DNA of 64,000 nucleotides from Lingula anatina (taxonomy: Eukaryota; Brachiopoda; Lingulata; Lingulida; Lingulidae): assembly GCF_001039355.2 (NCBI RefSeq), contig NW_019775969.1, positions 383,249 through 447,248 on the forward strand. Reading direction: 5' to 3'. Positions 26,801-41,200 of this stretch are shown here, in pieces. The first letter of the stretch is position 1, and every line of letters starts with the position of its first letter. Under the pieces are notes generated by a model, which was not told the origin of the DNA, searched no databases, and saw nothing but the letters and a program-made list of their open reading frames with translations. Made by a program: the position numbers and the translations under genes.

Positions 26801-29800
26801 GTGCTCAACACCATGAAAACAAGATCTTCAAATAGCATTCAGCTTTATATGAAACATACTCCTGGTCACTGTGTGGCATAGCAGCCCTATTATCATATTC
26901 TGTGGAATGACCTGCCACTAGCTGCGTAAGAGATCAACTGTTTTAATGGATCCTGACATTTTTCAAACAAATCTTTAAAAACTTACCTTTTTAAAACAAT
27001 ATCATAATCAAATTTAAGATAATTTTTAATATATTTGACTTTCAAATATTTGTTGGTTTTCAGAGTATGACGAGTGTGCCACGGAAGACCATGGCTGTGC
27101 ACATGAGTGTGAGAATACTCTGGGGAGCTTCAAGTGTCAGTGTCACATAGGCTATGAGCTGCATTCTGATGGAAAACAATGTGAAGGTAAGCAATTGCAA
27201 GCACCTGTGGTCTTTATTCCTCATTGGGCTTAGCGTGGATTCTTTTCTTGCTCAGTGCTTACACTGCACTTTTAGAAGATGCATGAACTGTTGCCATCTG
27301 TAATAGTCTGAATTGAAATTGTGAAAATTTTAGAAATTAGGAGCTCAAAAACAAGTTCATTTATCAGAACTTTCTCAATCATTTCGGATAGGGTATATTT
27401 TGGTAACAAAGGGAAAATTGTCGAAGAACTTTTTAGATAATAGATAAAGGTCAAACATGCATGTCTTTAAATAGGTAATCTGATGAAGGTTGAAGCTATC
27501 TTAAATAACAGTAAACTATGCATGTTAACAGATTGAAATATTGTTAATTATTATTGAACATTAAATGAAATATTGTTACATTTTTATGTATTGATTATTG
27601 TATAATAGTAAGATACTATCAATGAATTACTGTTGTCTTTCTCTCTTCCTTATAAACAAATGTATACATACATGCATACAGGCACGCACATTCTCAGAAG
27701 GTAGGATAAATTGTAAACTTCATTTATCTCCAGTGCAAGGGGATCGCAACCCTTTCAACCTGGGGTGTTATATATGACTAATTACAGTGTGACAGGTCTC
27801 GTACAGAAAGTGCCAGGTGTCAAAGGTGGCCCAGGGCAACGTGAAACTTCTTTGCTTTTCTTTGTGTTAAATCTTCATGTAATTATGTAAGTCATGATGC
27901 CAATTATTATTTCTTTTTTGCAATTACCGATGCTTTTGTGTCTTCCAAGTTTTTAATTTTTTTTGTTTGAGTTGGGTTGTATATCACATGTAGCTAAATA
28001 ACCTTGTAAAGTATACTGTTTAAATGGAGAAGTAAATGGATCCTGACAGAAATTACAACCTCTTGTGTCTTTGAGCCAACATTTTACAGGAGCTAAAAAT
28101 GATGTTGAGAATTGAGATTGAAGAAATCAGTGCTTAGGGCAGTGTTATTTAGTGTGGTTGGGGGTGAATTTTTTTAACTCATTGCATAAGGCAGTAATGC
28201 CTTGCCCTCTTAACAACTGGTGCCACTTTATTTACACTGTGAATCAAGTCCTAAAGCACCAGCATAAAGGCTATAAAAATGCCCCTAAGCCTCCTGGATT
28301 CCTCCCTTGGGGGTCTGGCATTAAAAGAATGCAGATTACTCCACACTTTGTACAATGTAGTACCTCGATTTCAGCAGATAACTGTTATCTAAGCAATAAA
28401 ACTGTAATGTTTGTAATCTTAAGTGTATGGCAAAGCATTAAGGAAGTCGTAGCCTATTGCAGTCACTAACAAGCACAAGTTATGGTTTATGTTTGGAAGT
28501 ATATCACTTGTGATGTGGACGAAAATGAGGACAGATGGTTGGAGAGTCAAGTGAGCAATTTGCGTAAAGTCACTTTTTGTGAAATGAACTGTTTCCAATA
28601 GCATGCCAGAAGTGATATATGATTTTAACCCAGTTAAGTAATAAAGGAAACCATAAGGTTTTATTAGAAATGAACTCGGGTCTGTCTCCATAATATGAAT
28701 ATATTACACTTGATTCTAATAATTCTAACTGCTGTCAAGGGAAACACCTGGCTCAATCAGAACTAGGATTTCAAATGGAAGAAAATGCTTTGAAATAATC
28801 ATTTTCCTTGGAATATGGTCAAGATTCTTGTGAGTACTTACGTAGAAATTGTTTCTTCGTTGGTTTCAGATGCGTGTGGTGGGTACATTGAAGAACTCAA
28901 CGGAACAATTCAGAGTCCATCATTTCCAGATTTGTACCCTATAAACAAGAACTGTGTATGGCAGATTGTAGCACCAGCCCAATACAGGATTTCTCTCAAC
29001 TTCACACATTTTGACTTAGAAGGAAATAATGTAAGTTACAATAGTATTCCTTCCGTTAAATTTTGACATCTCCATACATCAGTATGTTGTTAACTGGAGA
29101 TGTCTAGAGGGTAAAACTTAAGCTAAAAAGCATGAATGGCATATAAAGTTGACAGGAAAAACTGCAGGGTATCTGAAATAATTTCCTTTTTTCTGTGAGG
29201 AATCTTAAAATGACTTTGATAGATGTTTTCTATTTTTGTTCCATTTTTCAATCAGCATGTTGAATCCTCTTCTGTACATTAAATCAACTTTTTATAGTGG
29301 CATGCCCTTAAGGGAATGGCACTCATATTTTTATTGAACATGTCAATGAAAGACGACTAGAGATGTAACCCATCCCTGGCAATCTAGAGATTCTAAAAAT
29401 AAGAATAATGGCATTTTCCCTTGCTGCACATTCCTTCAGAACAATCTTAACATTATGTATTTGAATCCTTCAGATGAATAATTTCATTTGACTGGTATCA
29501 GGTATAGGCAGTCTCTTGGCAGGTGGGCTCTGCCTTATCGTGTTTACCATAACAGCTCAGCATTATTGTTGTTTTGGTAATTTAATCATTAAATCAAGCC
29601 TGACAGGTATGTGTAACCTCAGAGTGGCAGGTATTGAGGAATTGACCTGTCAGCGTGAATTATGCACTCACACTTTGAAAGCCTTGCCGTCTTTGTCACT
29701 GCATTTAGACGTACCGTGTCCTCTGCGGTTGGTATGACATGGCAACCTATCAACTACTGTGAAATCACTTTATCTTAACACTGTAACAACAGAGCAACCC

Positions 29801-32800
29801 AGCCACTACTTTTGAAAGTTGACTTTGTTCATAAAGAAATGCCAGTAAGAAAAAAAAAGAAAAAGGAAAAAACAAACTAGAAATTGTCTGCCCTCATCAG
29901 ACCATAAAGATTAAAGTCAAGGATGTTTTGGCTTTCCATCTTTAGATTCTGGCAACTGGCGTGCCTCTGTACTCTTCCACACATGGTAAACCCTGGATCT
30001 TTTATTAGGGGAAATGTAGACCACATCTTGACAATTAGGAGGAAAAGTCACAATGTTCATGTTCCACATGGCTTTTATTTCATTGAAAAATGTTACAGTC
30101 CTCTGGAAGAATTTTCTGACATCATATTTTGTTTTCACAATTGAAAGTAGTCTTCCAGTATTAATGGCTCTCATCCCCCGGGTCATATTTTCTCATAGAT
30201 GTATATGTTAAAGTTCATAGTTTTCTGTTCTGTACACTGAACTAAAGCCAGTGTCAATAAAAGTAAAAATTTGTCCAAAATAAGAGGCCAGCAATGTGGT
30301 AAAAAGTGAAGTGCATCTGTAATTAAAATTTAGTGTTTTAAAGTGTTTGCGAGATGTTTACAAGCATGGAAAGTTGGCACGTGTTATCATTACAGGGGGC
30401 TTGAAAAGAGTAGTGTTACAAAGTTTGTGAGAAGAAAATTAGATTTTTTAATGGTTTTCCAGTGACATATGTTGGCAGTTTGTTTTATTTCTCAGAACTT
30501 GCCAGTATAATTCATTCATACTTTTCTTTTTAAAGTTTAGCTTACCCAGACAAATGTGAGCTTGGTCTTTGTGACCTGCAGAGTGATACACATATCACAA
30601 CTATGAAGTGAGCCAAGTTGTTCTGAAACAATTGGAACTAAGAAGGCTTTCAGAGAGCCCCAACCTCTGACAGGACACCTCAATTCTAATTATTATAAAT
30701 ACATTAATGGATTTCCATCAAAGTGTAATCAGCTTTTGTTAGTCCAATGTTAACCTAGCCTGAAATATTTATCAGATTCCATCCTTAACTTTTTGAGTTG
30801 GGCTTTTTACCTAAAACAACAATAAAGGAAAAAACATAGCCTCCTTTGCAGAGGTAATAAGTTTCCATAAAACATACTTTTAAACTTTATGAAATTTATC
30901 TTTTGTTTTATGGAGTGGTAAAGCATTGTTTCATGCCCAGGAAACAAACCTTTTTGTAGAGTTTTTCAATGTTTTATTTATCTAGTAGTACTTTATTACC
31001 ATAACATTGTGTCTTGTTCCTTAACAAAATGAATTGCTACAAATGTAGGAGCAAAACCCTCTAACGCTTTACATGAAAAGTAAAAACAGGAGTAAAACGT
31101 TCATTTACACTGTGCCCATTGTGTTGCTCAGCATTTTGATTTAAAGTGATTCTATATGCCCATTTTCAATGGCATGATAGCTTTTTGAATGATACACCAA
31201 AATTGATTTGTTTTTTCATGCTTCCAGCAAGACTGCGAATATGACTCTGTGGAGGTACGCAGTGGTTTTGAGACAGACTCCAACCTGCTGGGGGTGTTCT
31301 GCGGCTCCACACTCCCTATGCCACTGACATCTGAGGGAAACAGTCTACGCATAGAGTTTAATTCGGACAATTCGGTGCAGAAGACAGGATTTTTGGCTAC
31401 ATTTTTCACCGGTAGGTGTGAATAGACAACTGGCATACAGCAGCAGATGTGGTTATAATGTGTATAATATATAAAGTATGTGGATGTGTGCATTTACGTA
31501 TGTTGTACACCAGAAAAAATGTTAACAAACATCCTGTGGACTGGGTTACTATGAACAACCATGACCCCCCTGTGAGGCAGTGGAGTCTCTGGAATTTGTC
31601 ACCTGCCTGTCACCTGTGTGAGGCCCCAGAAAGGGACATGCCTGTGTCTTGAGGATTTCAGGGGGGGTCTGGTATTTGTCAACTGCCTGGCTCCTGTGTG
31701 AGGCTCAAGAGTGGGACATGCCTATATCTTGAGGATATCAGAGGGAGGGGGTGTTTCTGGTATTTGTCACCTGCTTTGCTCCTGTGTGAGGCCCCATAAA
31801 AAGGACATGCCTAGGATTGAGGGTTTCGGTGGGCTCAGGTGCCTATTATCTGTCATCTCTCTTCTACTCCATACATTGATATGTTTGCATTTTGTGAGTT
31901 TCTGATGTGGGGAGGGGGGTTATCTCTCATGTCTGTCACCTTACTTATATTTGAGAAATAGAAGCAAATATGCCTCAGGTCAACATTTTACAACAGCTTA
32001 GGTTAAAGAATTTTCCCACCAAATTGAATTTTTCTAAAAAAATAAGCAATTTTCTCCTTCTCATGAATCATTGCTTGATGGGTCCCTGCACTTGGATACC
32101 ATGTTATATACCACTTCTTATAAGTTCAAAGAATCATTTAGTTCTTAATTGCTAGCCAGTGATTTAGACCTTCATGTTTTCCTGTAAATTTCAGAAGGAA
32201 ATATGATTATCAGGTACTTTTATTTGAGATTTTTTTAAAGGTCTGAATTGGGAAAGATAAGTAGCTTAACAGGTTATGTAGCAATTATGTGAATATAAAA
32301 AGTCACTTTGAGGCATTTTCAAGTGTGGATAGTATACCTTAAGCTTCTGTTGGTTGAGTTGACTTCCTCCTCCAGTTTTACCCCTGTCACTCCAATGAGG
32401 ACCAGAAGTCGGCTGCTTCACCTCATTAACTCACCTAGTGTGACCCTCTTTGCTGACTGCTTCCTGCTCTACTCCCACCAAATACAGGCACCATTACCTC
32501 TAATGATGCCACCTCTAAGGCTGGGCTGGGGCAGGAGAGATGACCTTTAAGAGGGTCAGGGCACGCTGGCTTTGTGACAGTGACAGGAGTTCTAAGTGTG
32601 CATTCTGCTGAAACATGTGGAACATATTACTGTGTCTGGCTCAGTGCTCCAATTAAAGCCTGCTGTGCTGTTCAAATTGTGGCAGTACTCCTTCTCCCAA
32701 AATATTTCTTGAAATTAAGATGAGAGGTGTCCGCACTTATTAGGAAGGTCTATGCATGCCAAATTAAACTGTACTTCCTACAGGACTTGATTTTGTGTTT

Positions 32801-32925
32801 CTGATCAATCAATTCAGATATGAAACATAAATACATAAATTTTAAAAAAAGATGTTCTAAAATTTCATTTCTAAAATTTCATGTATAGATTTTTTAATAT
32901 TTCAAATGCTGGAATGCATTTAAAA

Positions 32926-32983
<58 letters not shown>

Positions 32984-33668
32984 TTGCTTGATCTATATAT
33001 GCTTGTATGTTTCCCTTCACTCTCATGGCAGACAAGGACGAGTGTGCTGTAGACAATGGCGGGTGTCAGCACATCTGTAAGAACACAGTCGGCAGTTACC
33101 AGTGTGCCTGCAACAATGGCTACCAGCTGCACGAGAACAAACACGACTGCAAGGAAGGTGAGTGACTCTTATGAAATGGTGGACATTTTTCTTACTTTAA
33201 TATTTCTGTTGGATTATTCTCAGCTGCTTTCGGGAATTTGGTGTTAATGGGACAGAGGAAGTTTTGATTGATGGTGATCTTTTTTCAAATATTGAGAAAG
33301 AAACTGTCAGGTCACACTGTTAAGTGTATATGCTTTTAAAGTAATGATTAAGGAAGTCATTGTAGCTATTTTTGTAGCGAATAGGGTGATTAGATCTTGC
33401 TATAACACAGTCTAACTCCCACTTGATCACCTTTAGCACCATTTATTCCACACAGTGAAAGTGATACAGTAAATGTGTCAGTCAAATAGACACTTCAGTG
33501 GTGACAGAGGTGTCTTGTTTAATCTTTCATATTATTGCTGTTAAGAAAGCCAAGGTTTTATCACAAAATGTATCACAACTACCTTTTACCCACCTTATCT
33601 CTCACCAGTGTGCATGCTTGCACATGCGCATTCATGCAAGCACACAAACAGAGAGAGAGAGAGAGAGT

Positions 33669-33701
<33 letters not shown>

Positions 33702-33702
33702 T

Positions 33703-33740
<38 letters not shown>

Positions 33741-35709
33741 CATGCATAGCATAATCTCACATCTTTATAACTTGCAGAACTCCAGACATGTCTGTTGTGA
33801 TCATTTTGTTTGACAGTTTTAGTGGATATGCTTAACGTCAAATTGCTTGTCAGCCCACGCTTGTTTTTTTTTTTTACTGCTGATCCTGAAGTTATTTCGT
33901 TTTTTTATGTAACTTTAATTTGTAAAAAAGTACCTATTAGTAACATGCACAGCAAGAGTAGGTGAAAAGGGACATGTATTGTAAAAAGTGATGTTTTTCA
34001 GAACCTTAAACATTGCCATATAAAGTTGGGCAGGTTTAGTGATTCAAGGCTTAATTGTATCACTTACAGTACTGCTATGAGGGCATTACTGCATATTTTC
34101 TTATTACATATATTATTACATATTACAAATTCAGTGATTTCATGTTAAAGAACAAATAAATTAACATCTATTTAGCTTTATTCATTTAGCTTAAATGAAT
34201 AAAGAAATTGAGTAACCTAGGCATATCTTAGTCATACTTAAGAGAGGTCTGCAGTTAATCAGCAGTCTTAACCCCACACTTGACTTTAGTGCTGCCGTGG
34301 CAACATAGCTGCACTGGTGAAAGAACATAACTCTTAATTCAATGTTTATAACTGTTATTTTGCTGTTCGTATTTTGCAGTTTGAGCTTTGAAAGCAGCTG
34401 CCACTTTATTTCAAACCACTTTGATAAAATGCATGTGTGTACTCCTCATCAGGATTTTAACCAAAACATCAGTTAAAAATTGCAAACCAGTTCATGTAAA
34501 AGAAGCTGAATGTTTAAAAAATGTGTTGGTCATTAAGGAAGTCGAACATTTCAACATTTCGTGTGCCCTTTGGTAACCATCAACTTAAGGAGGGTTGACA
34601 TGATGGGACAAAAAGCACTGAGAGGGTCTGAAAAGAATTTCATTAAACTGAATTTGAACAGTGTGATTTTTGTAAGAAAAAAAAAATTGATGCATGATCA
34701 AGTGTCTAAAAAGACATTTGTAGGTTTTATTTTGTTCTTTAGTAAAAATAAATATTTTTTTGTAAAATTAATCAACAATGTCCTGAAAAAGCATGGTTCT
34801 CACATCTGACTGTTTTGTAAAGGATAAGTAAATACCTGCAGATAGATCACACTGCTGTATTATGGGTGGTCTGACTGAACTGAAATATATTTACCACATT
34901 TTGTACTGCTTTCATCTTTCAGTATTGAAAGCGTGAAAAGATTTGGACTAACTTTGTAGAGTGTTAGGTTTGCTCTCAGCTGTATTTTATTTGTTACCAT
35001 GTGTGTATTATATGTAGAGAGGGTTTGTTCCAGTTTATTCAGTACATTTAGGGCTAGGTGGCAAAGAAGTCGGTCGAGTCAGGCAAATGAAAATGCCCGT
35101 TTGCTGGAAAGTTAAGACTCCATTGTTCAAGTGGAAGATTTATAGAATATAGCTCTTTAAATGAAATTTGATATGCTGAAAAAGCCTCTTTTCCTAGTAT
35201 ATGAACTGGTTGACTTAATTGAGACATGCCACTCCAAAAAATGCTTGTTTGTTTACCCAGAAATGCCGTCACTTACAAAATATTCTGTCCATAAAATACC
35301 TTTATATTGTTTATATTATTTATGACTTGATATTTGGCTTTTTCTTTTGTTTTGGTTTCATTCACATCATCAGGAAAAGAAACAAACAGGGAAATATTTC
35401 ATCATAAACATTTGTCTTATACTTTATTAAGTTTGCTTTTTCCACAAGTGACAATGAAATGTTAACTTAAACAGGCAATCTGAAATTAATGGTGGGTATT
35501 ATTTTGATCTATTTGCAGGTGGTTGTAGTCATGAAATAGTGACTCCAGAAGGGGAGATCACAAGCCCTGACTGGCCCAGTCACTACCCTGCCCGCAAGAA
35601 CTGTGTGTGGCACTTCACCACCAAGCCTGGACATAGAGTAAAGCTGGTCAGTTGATTCCGCACATCATTTGATGATAATAATAATAACAACAACAACAAC
35701 AACAACAAC

Positions 35710-35742
<33 letters not shown>

Positions 35743-38256
35743 TTATTCAGCTTTAATTTTATATGTTAATTGTTGACTGTCTGTGCAAAAATTCCAATAC
35801 TACGTTTGTTTACATAAAAATATGGCAAATGCATAATTACGTAAAGATGTAAGGGCAATATCTTTTATCTTAAAATCTTAGCTCTTATGAGCAAATTAAG
35901 CAAGATTATGATATTTTTTTATTAAACAGGAACAGGTTGTGGTAACTTGCCTTTTGTGGCATAATCTTGGTTGTTTTATTGATTTTTATAATTTGTGTGC
36001 AGTGCAAAATTTTTGTATAGTCTTAAAATATTCTAGTTTAAGTGTTACGTTACCATTTTAAATTAAATGCTCTTTGATCTTGTGTTCATTGTTGTCTTTC
36101 ATTTTTATTTCACAAAAGGACAATGATACTTTACAACACCCCTAAATATTGAAATCAGATAGGTATTTTACATGACATATCTTAATTCTAAACATTGTGT
36201 TTAATTTCTTTATTTCTATTTTTCAGACATTTGTGGAATTTCAGTTGGAGCCTCATCAGGAATGCACATACGATCACATAGAGCTGTTTGATGGAGATGA
36301 TGACAAAGCTCGCAGTTTGGGGAGATATTGTGGACACAACAACCCTGAGCCTGTCGTGTCCAGCAGTAATCGTATCTTCATGGTGTTCTTCTCTGACGCC
36401 TCGGTACAGAGGCAAGGGTTCAAAGTGGCTCACACAACAGGTGAACTCAAACATTACCATGATGAATTTATGGAAACAAAAACACAATTTCTCACCACAA
36501 GTGCATGTGCTTTTGGGTGTTGTAAATTACCTCTGCTCTTGGAGATTTAAAGTTCTAAAAGATTTGTGGTAATTAAAGAGAGTTTTTTTTTCAAAAGATC
36601 TGCTATGAATGCGTGTTTTCAACTAACAGTTTGATAGAAATATATACTGTAAAAGATTTTTACTACAGGAAATGTCTAAAAAATAAGCAGAATTTCGAGG
36701 TTGGAAAGAAAATTTTCTCTGAAACTCTGTATGGATGGATATTTGTAACAGCTGTTTTTAAACAGGGATTCCATTAAATTGTAGCCTGAAAGCTAGAAAA
36801 ACATTACGTGGAAATAAATGACAACCCAATTTTTTTGCTTTAGCCAAATCGTTACCCTCAATAAATTGTAAAAGGGTATGAAATAATGAGCCATTTTTGA
36901 TTTCAGTCCATTTGTATCAGTTTATGTTTTGGCAGAGTAAATTATGTTGAACATTTGGCTTAGTGTTCTAATATTGTGCTCTCCTTTACCTAGACACAGT
37001 GTTTTTTTCGTGGATGATAATGTTTGAAGTTCTCACTATGATTGAATATTGAACAGCTGAAGTACAATCCGATGTGTTTTACTGTATTAATCCATTATTC
37101 TTTTTCCTCCACAGTGTGTGGTGGCCGTCTTCTTGCCACATCTAAGGAGCACAACCTGTACTCTCATGCCAAACATGGCGATGTGAACTACAACAACAAA
37201 GCAGACTGTGATTGGGTAATACAGGCCAAGGAAGGGTACAGGGTACGCCTCAGATTTCTAACATTTGAAGTCGAGGAAGAATCTGACTGCGGGTGAGTCA
37301 ATGTATCAACCAAGCATGCCTCATTTTTTTGCGGTAATGGTTTACAAGTTTTTGCACTTTTAGATTTTCTCAGTGAAGTTTAGAAATGATAACCATGTTA
37401 CAACATGTTACAACTGAAGAATCAAGACATTTTACATTTCTACATAAAGTAAAACTGCAAGTTATGTCAAAAAAAGATTAAAATGAAAATTAAGAGTGGT
37501 GATTTACAATTCACACGGTTCTTTGTTTGCAATTACATGTTATTATATCAGTGCTATTTTCATGATTTTCAATACATCAGTCCAAGTAGCTCTTTGAAGC
37601 ATTAAATTAGTTTTCCCTTCTCATACAGTTATGACCATGTGGAACTATTTGATGGTGAGGAGACTTCTGAGGTGAATAGAGTTGGAAAGTACTGTGGCAA
37701 TGAGGTAGGTTTACCAGCCATCTAAAGGCTTTTTTAAAGGAAAAACAGACAAGTATATTCTACCATATTATGAAAAAAGAAGAAAAAAGGAGAAAATTTA
37801 AGTGTGTTCATTATTGTAAAGCAATTTAAATAATCAAGCAACCTAATAAAGCTACACGTTTTAAGTGAAATGTTTTTGGGTAGTTTTCAGAGAATTATGA
37901 TGAAGGGTTGGACTCCATTCATTGCTTCTGGAAAGATCACTCTCTCTCTCCAGCTTTAAAGTAGAATGGTTTGAGCATAATGTTGCATGTTACTTTATTT
38001 CCTTTCTGTTTTTTTTTCTCAGCTTCCTCCAGAGTACATATCAACAGGGGAATATTTAACTCTACGCTTCCGGTCAGACGACACAATTAATTGGAAGGGT
38101 TTCTCTGCAACTTACTTAATGGCTAGTCCTGAGGAAAGGGTAGAGCCCTCCGTCCCTAAAGTCATACCAACAGAGAAAGAGAAGAATAAACTCCCCACTG
38201 CAATGATCAATCACAGAGAAGGGTCACAATCTAAGAAATCTCAAAGCATTGTCTAA
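14756..38256 (+). CDS. Tolloid/BMP1-type astacin metalloprotease, complete, 19 exons
   Basis: Secreted zinc protease of the BMP1/tolloid family. Known roles are cleaving chordin to release BMPs and processing matrix precursors. Exons: 14756-14903, 16459-16696, 17509-17642, 18404-18524, 19823-20001, 21603-21836, 23186-23419, 23894-24013, 25057-25202, 26166-26361, 27064-27186, 28870-29030, 31228-31411, 33032-33157, 35519-35646, 36227-36440, 37115-37292, 37629-37704, 38023-38256. All joins keep phase and give 1057 aa. Layout: signal peptide 1-21; prodomain with FxGD zinc-switch motif 52-55 and a basic tail ending VHKR 149; astacin domain from 150 with [11 protein letters not shown] 243-253, Cys-Cys 215-216 and Met-turn SIMHY 298-302; CUB1 353, CUB2 472, EGF1 584, CUB3 627, EGF2 742, CUB4 784, CUB5 897 to about 1015; basic Ser/Lys-rich tail. 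Both EGFs carry the Ca-binding/hydroxylation pattern ([20 protein letters not shown]). An in-frame TGA at 14735 supports this start. Which vertebrate paralogue (BMP1, TLL1 or TLL2) it matches cannot be said; it probably predates that split. Confidence 0.96.
15632..16145. mobile_element. Foldback MITE in tolloid intron 1
   Basis: Two arms of about 183 bp (15632-15814 and 15962-16145) are inverted and nearly identical, with a spacer of about 147 bp. The ends read AGGCTCCGTTCACATGGAAA inward on both sides and are flanked by TA (15630-15631, 16146-16147). There is no coding capacity, so this is a non-autonomous element. A second, shorter relative lies at 63130-63383. TA flanks fit a Tc1/mariner-like mover, but a Harbinger-type origin (TWA target) is possible. 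Confidence 0.85.
17908..17943 (+). other. Candidate 36-base cassette exon of tolloid
   Basis: A 36-base stretch lies between TTTGCAG and GTTTGT in the phase-1 intron joining exons 3 and 4. Included, it would preserve frame and insert 12 residues ([12 protein letters not shown]) at the SG/QHK junction, just inside the start of the astacin domain. It would add an NGT glycosylation sequon. The donor is weak, and I know of no such insert in the family. Optional exon or chance are both possible. Confidence 0.3.
23843..23882. repeat. TTTA microsatellite before tolloid exon 8
   Basis: Tandem TTTA units end about ten bases before the acceptor of the exon at 23894 and form much of its pyrimidine-rich tract. 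Confidence 0.85.
31587..31850. repeat. Intronic minisatellite, about three 80-90 bp units
   Basis: Imperfect copies containing GGWATTTGTC, CTGTGTGAGG and GGGACATGCCT-like blocks start near 31591, 31671 and 31759. They lie in the tolloid intron between the CUB3 and EGF2 exons. Confidence 0.75.
32929..32981. repeat. TA microsatellite
   Basis: An uninterrupted TA run lies about 50 bases before the EGF2 exon of tolloid. Open frames encoding Tyr-Ile repeats across it are not genes. Confidence 0.95.
33650..33740. repeat. GA microsatellite
   Basis: GA run with a few interruptions (GTGA, GAAA) in the intron after the EGF2 exon. It accounts for the Arg/Glu and Ser/Leu open frames there. Confidence 0.95.
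35672..35742. repeat. AAT/AAC compound microsatellite
   Basis: AAT units, then AAC units, then AAT units, starting about 25 bases after the donor at 35646. Confidence 0.95.
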
Positions 38257-41200
38257 GGAGGAAAACATTTATAATAGCTTTGGAATCGGATAGTTGAATT
38301 AATATGTTAAAATCTGCGAAGAAGTCAACCCTCCTCACTCTACAGTGCCATGCTATGTGTCAGTTTGAGCATCAGAGATAGAGATGAGCTAGAATATGTA
38401 AATATTCAAAAGTATGCTCAGGACATTGAAGTGATTTAAACCATGTTATTTGGTAAGAATATATGTAATAGTTTTTGATGGATTAGATTTTCCTGGTTAA
38501 CAAAATTTTGCTCTTTTCGTGGAAAAGTCAAATACATTTCTGTTTGTTGGCTCATTTAAAGCACTGAAAAAGTCTAAGAGGGTAAGGTTTATCAGAATTT
38601 GGTAGGGTGTCTACAAATCTTGCTGCTCTTCAAATTCAAGTTAGCTTTTCATAATTTTCACTAGCAAAATATGTCCCTATTCCAGAACAAATCAGATCCT
38701 ATTGTGCCATTGTTATTATTGTGTGGACTGATATTTGTACCAGTGATATGACTTGACTGCATAAGAATATTCTATTTTATCCGTTACCAAGCCACAGCAA
38801 TATTGTCAGTATTATTACATTTAGTTCTCTGTACTAGTAAGGTGTTTTTAAATTGATATTTGACAGTAGGATTTAATCTCTTTTTAACTCAGGCCTTTGA
38901 GCCTTTTACATTTGCTTCTGTGGCACAGCTTGGATCAACCATCATCATGTGTGAGTGTGTGAATTGTACATTTTAGTTTGTAAATGGTCCAGTGAAATGT
39001 TAACTGCAATTGTTTATATAAATACTTATACACCACAAACATGTATGTAATTTACGCAGATTTACATTAGGTAGCCTTTCTGCAAATGTTGTAAATAGTT
39101 ACATTATTATATGGATAGTGACATAAGTGAACATCTAGTGATCTTTACAACTTTTAGTTAATTCAGACCCTCTTCTTTGCCTTTCCTACCATTTCTCCAT
39201 TGGAGGATCTGAAGAGGACTTCATATCAGATTCTCCAAAACTGGACTTGTTTGAAATGATGCCATTTCTCTGAAAGTGACATCTTGTCAGAAATCTAACC
39301 ATCTTTCCAAAATTAAAGTCTTGTTGGAGTTGCTACCATGCCTCTAAAACCATACTTGTTCAACAAGACTAAATTACAAATGCTGATGCAGGCAATACTG
39401 ATATTTGAAAGAGACGATTTCATTCCCAAATTTACTAAAGAGCTGGTAGGAGAGGAAAAGAGAGTCTTGATTGTTTCAGATAATATGTTTGAACTCACTG
39501 TGTGAGTGTTACATTGTATACTTAAGGGAGTCATTTAAGACAAATATCTGAATAACACCTTAGGATCTCAGAGCAGAGCAGCTGAAGTCTGCCTGACAAA
39601 TTCAAATGGCAATCTAGGCTCACCTCACTATGTAAAATTTCTACAAAATACAACACAAATTATCAATTTCATTTTCTTGTCAAGACGATTTTACCATGTT
39701 AAAAATTCAAGAGTTGTAGGATATTTTGTTTTATGAGCATGTTCAGATTATTCAGAGAAAGTATTGAACAGCATTTTCCTACATCAAAGTTGGCACTTAG
39801 CTGTCATGCTACAAAATAATGACGCAGACACATCAGTCAGATCAAAGACACTTTCACTTGTTATTATATGATATTTCCTTTCATTAAGTAGGGCACTTTT
39901 AGCCGAGCAATTATGATCATGTGCTTCAGAGTGACCTGGTGCATTTCCCGAGCAGGCCACATTTTCCAGGGCAACTTCTTCACTGGTACAAGAGCAGGTT
40001 TGTCAGAACCTTAATGACAATTTCCTGCTTCCCACATTCAAAGCTGCCCTTGTCATCACCTTTGTTTGTCCTGAGAGTGGGGATCTACCATTATTCTGGG
40101 GGATCTTTTCTGCTTTAGGAGGTAAATAACATTTTACCAGATGTCTGCTCTTGTAAAATATCTAACACGCATATTTGTTAAAGGATCTTTGTACACACGT
40201 TTGCATGATCACAACAGTAGAGCATTTCAGCACTTAACACGAGATCCCTTGTTACACCAATCACAACATTCCATCAATGGGTTTTGTTACAAGAAAACAC
40301 TTCAGTCTTTTGGAGGTTTCACATGTAATGTAGGACAGATGGCATTCACACAAAGGTCAAAATTATATGAATACTCGGTCATCAAATACGCAAAACATCT
40401 TCTTCATAATATTAAATGTATTTTATACCACTGAATACAAAAGTTATATTCAGACAATACAGCTATCACCTGATAATATATAAGTATGTCTATGCATTTT
40501 CTCCAGACTGCAGATAATCACTCTCTAGTGAAAGAAGTCGGGGAATGTTAACAAGTCCAATGTCTAATGCAACAGGCGATGGATATCACAATCATTTCAA
40601 GTCACTGACACTTACTAGATCTGCCTTTTGCTTTATTATTAGGCAAAGCATTTCTATCATCAGTTTTAAAACATACATTTACGAGAACTACAGAAAATAA
40701 TGATAATAACATACTAGATGTACACATTCCCCTTTGAACACCTATTTACAAATACTTGTTTTTTTATTGTGGACAGAACTCTCTTTGTTCCAGAGATAGA
40801 AATATAAAGCATGGCTTGTTTTTCTCCAGACAAGGTAGGACCTGATTATTGCACCAGAGCTGGCACACAAGCTACATACTAAGCCATCCATTCTCTCCAA
40901 CATTTCCTCACAGATTCCCAGTTGTCTGTTTATGAGCAGAATTTCATCCCCTTACCCTCCACCTAGAGTGTTGGATGCAGCAAGATACCGACAGCCACAG
41001 GAACCATTGTTTTATGAAACCCTGGGATGCTGACAGCTACTTTGGAAATCACTCCCAGTAAATTCAGAGTCAGAAGAGGGGCCATTATAGTCAGTATCAG
41101 TACCTCAGCATCTTGCTGTGAAGTAATGTCCTAACCTTGAGCAGCTGTGTCTGCCATTGCTAGTAACATCTTTCACCCAAGCACCAGGATTTTCTTCCTC

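Noticed and set aside
31587-31850. CRISPR-like regular repeats
   Set aside because: Units are imperfect, directly adjacent, without spacers, and lie in a eukaryotic intron: a minisatellite.
33498-33841. Open frames of Arg/Glu and Ser/Leu repeats on both strands
   Set aside because: They are translations of the GA microsatellite with no flanking coding signal.
14756-38256. Reading tolloid as a shorter astacin (hatching enzyme or venom type)
   Set aside because: The full five-CUB, two-EGF arrangement and Cys-Cys loop are specific to BMP1/tolloid.
40141-40434. 97-residue frame between tolloid and TM9SF3
   Set aside because: Low-complexity, no homology recognised, and located where two 3' untranslated regions are expected.
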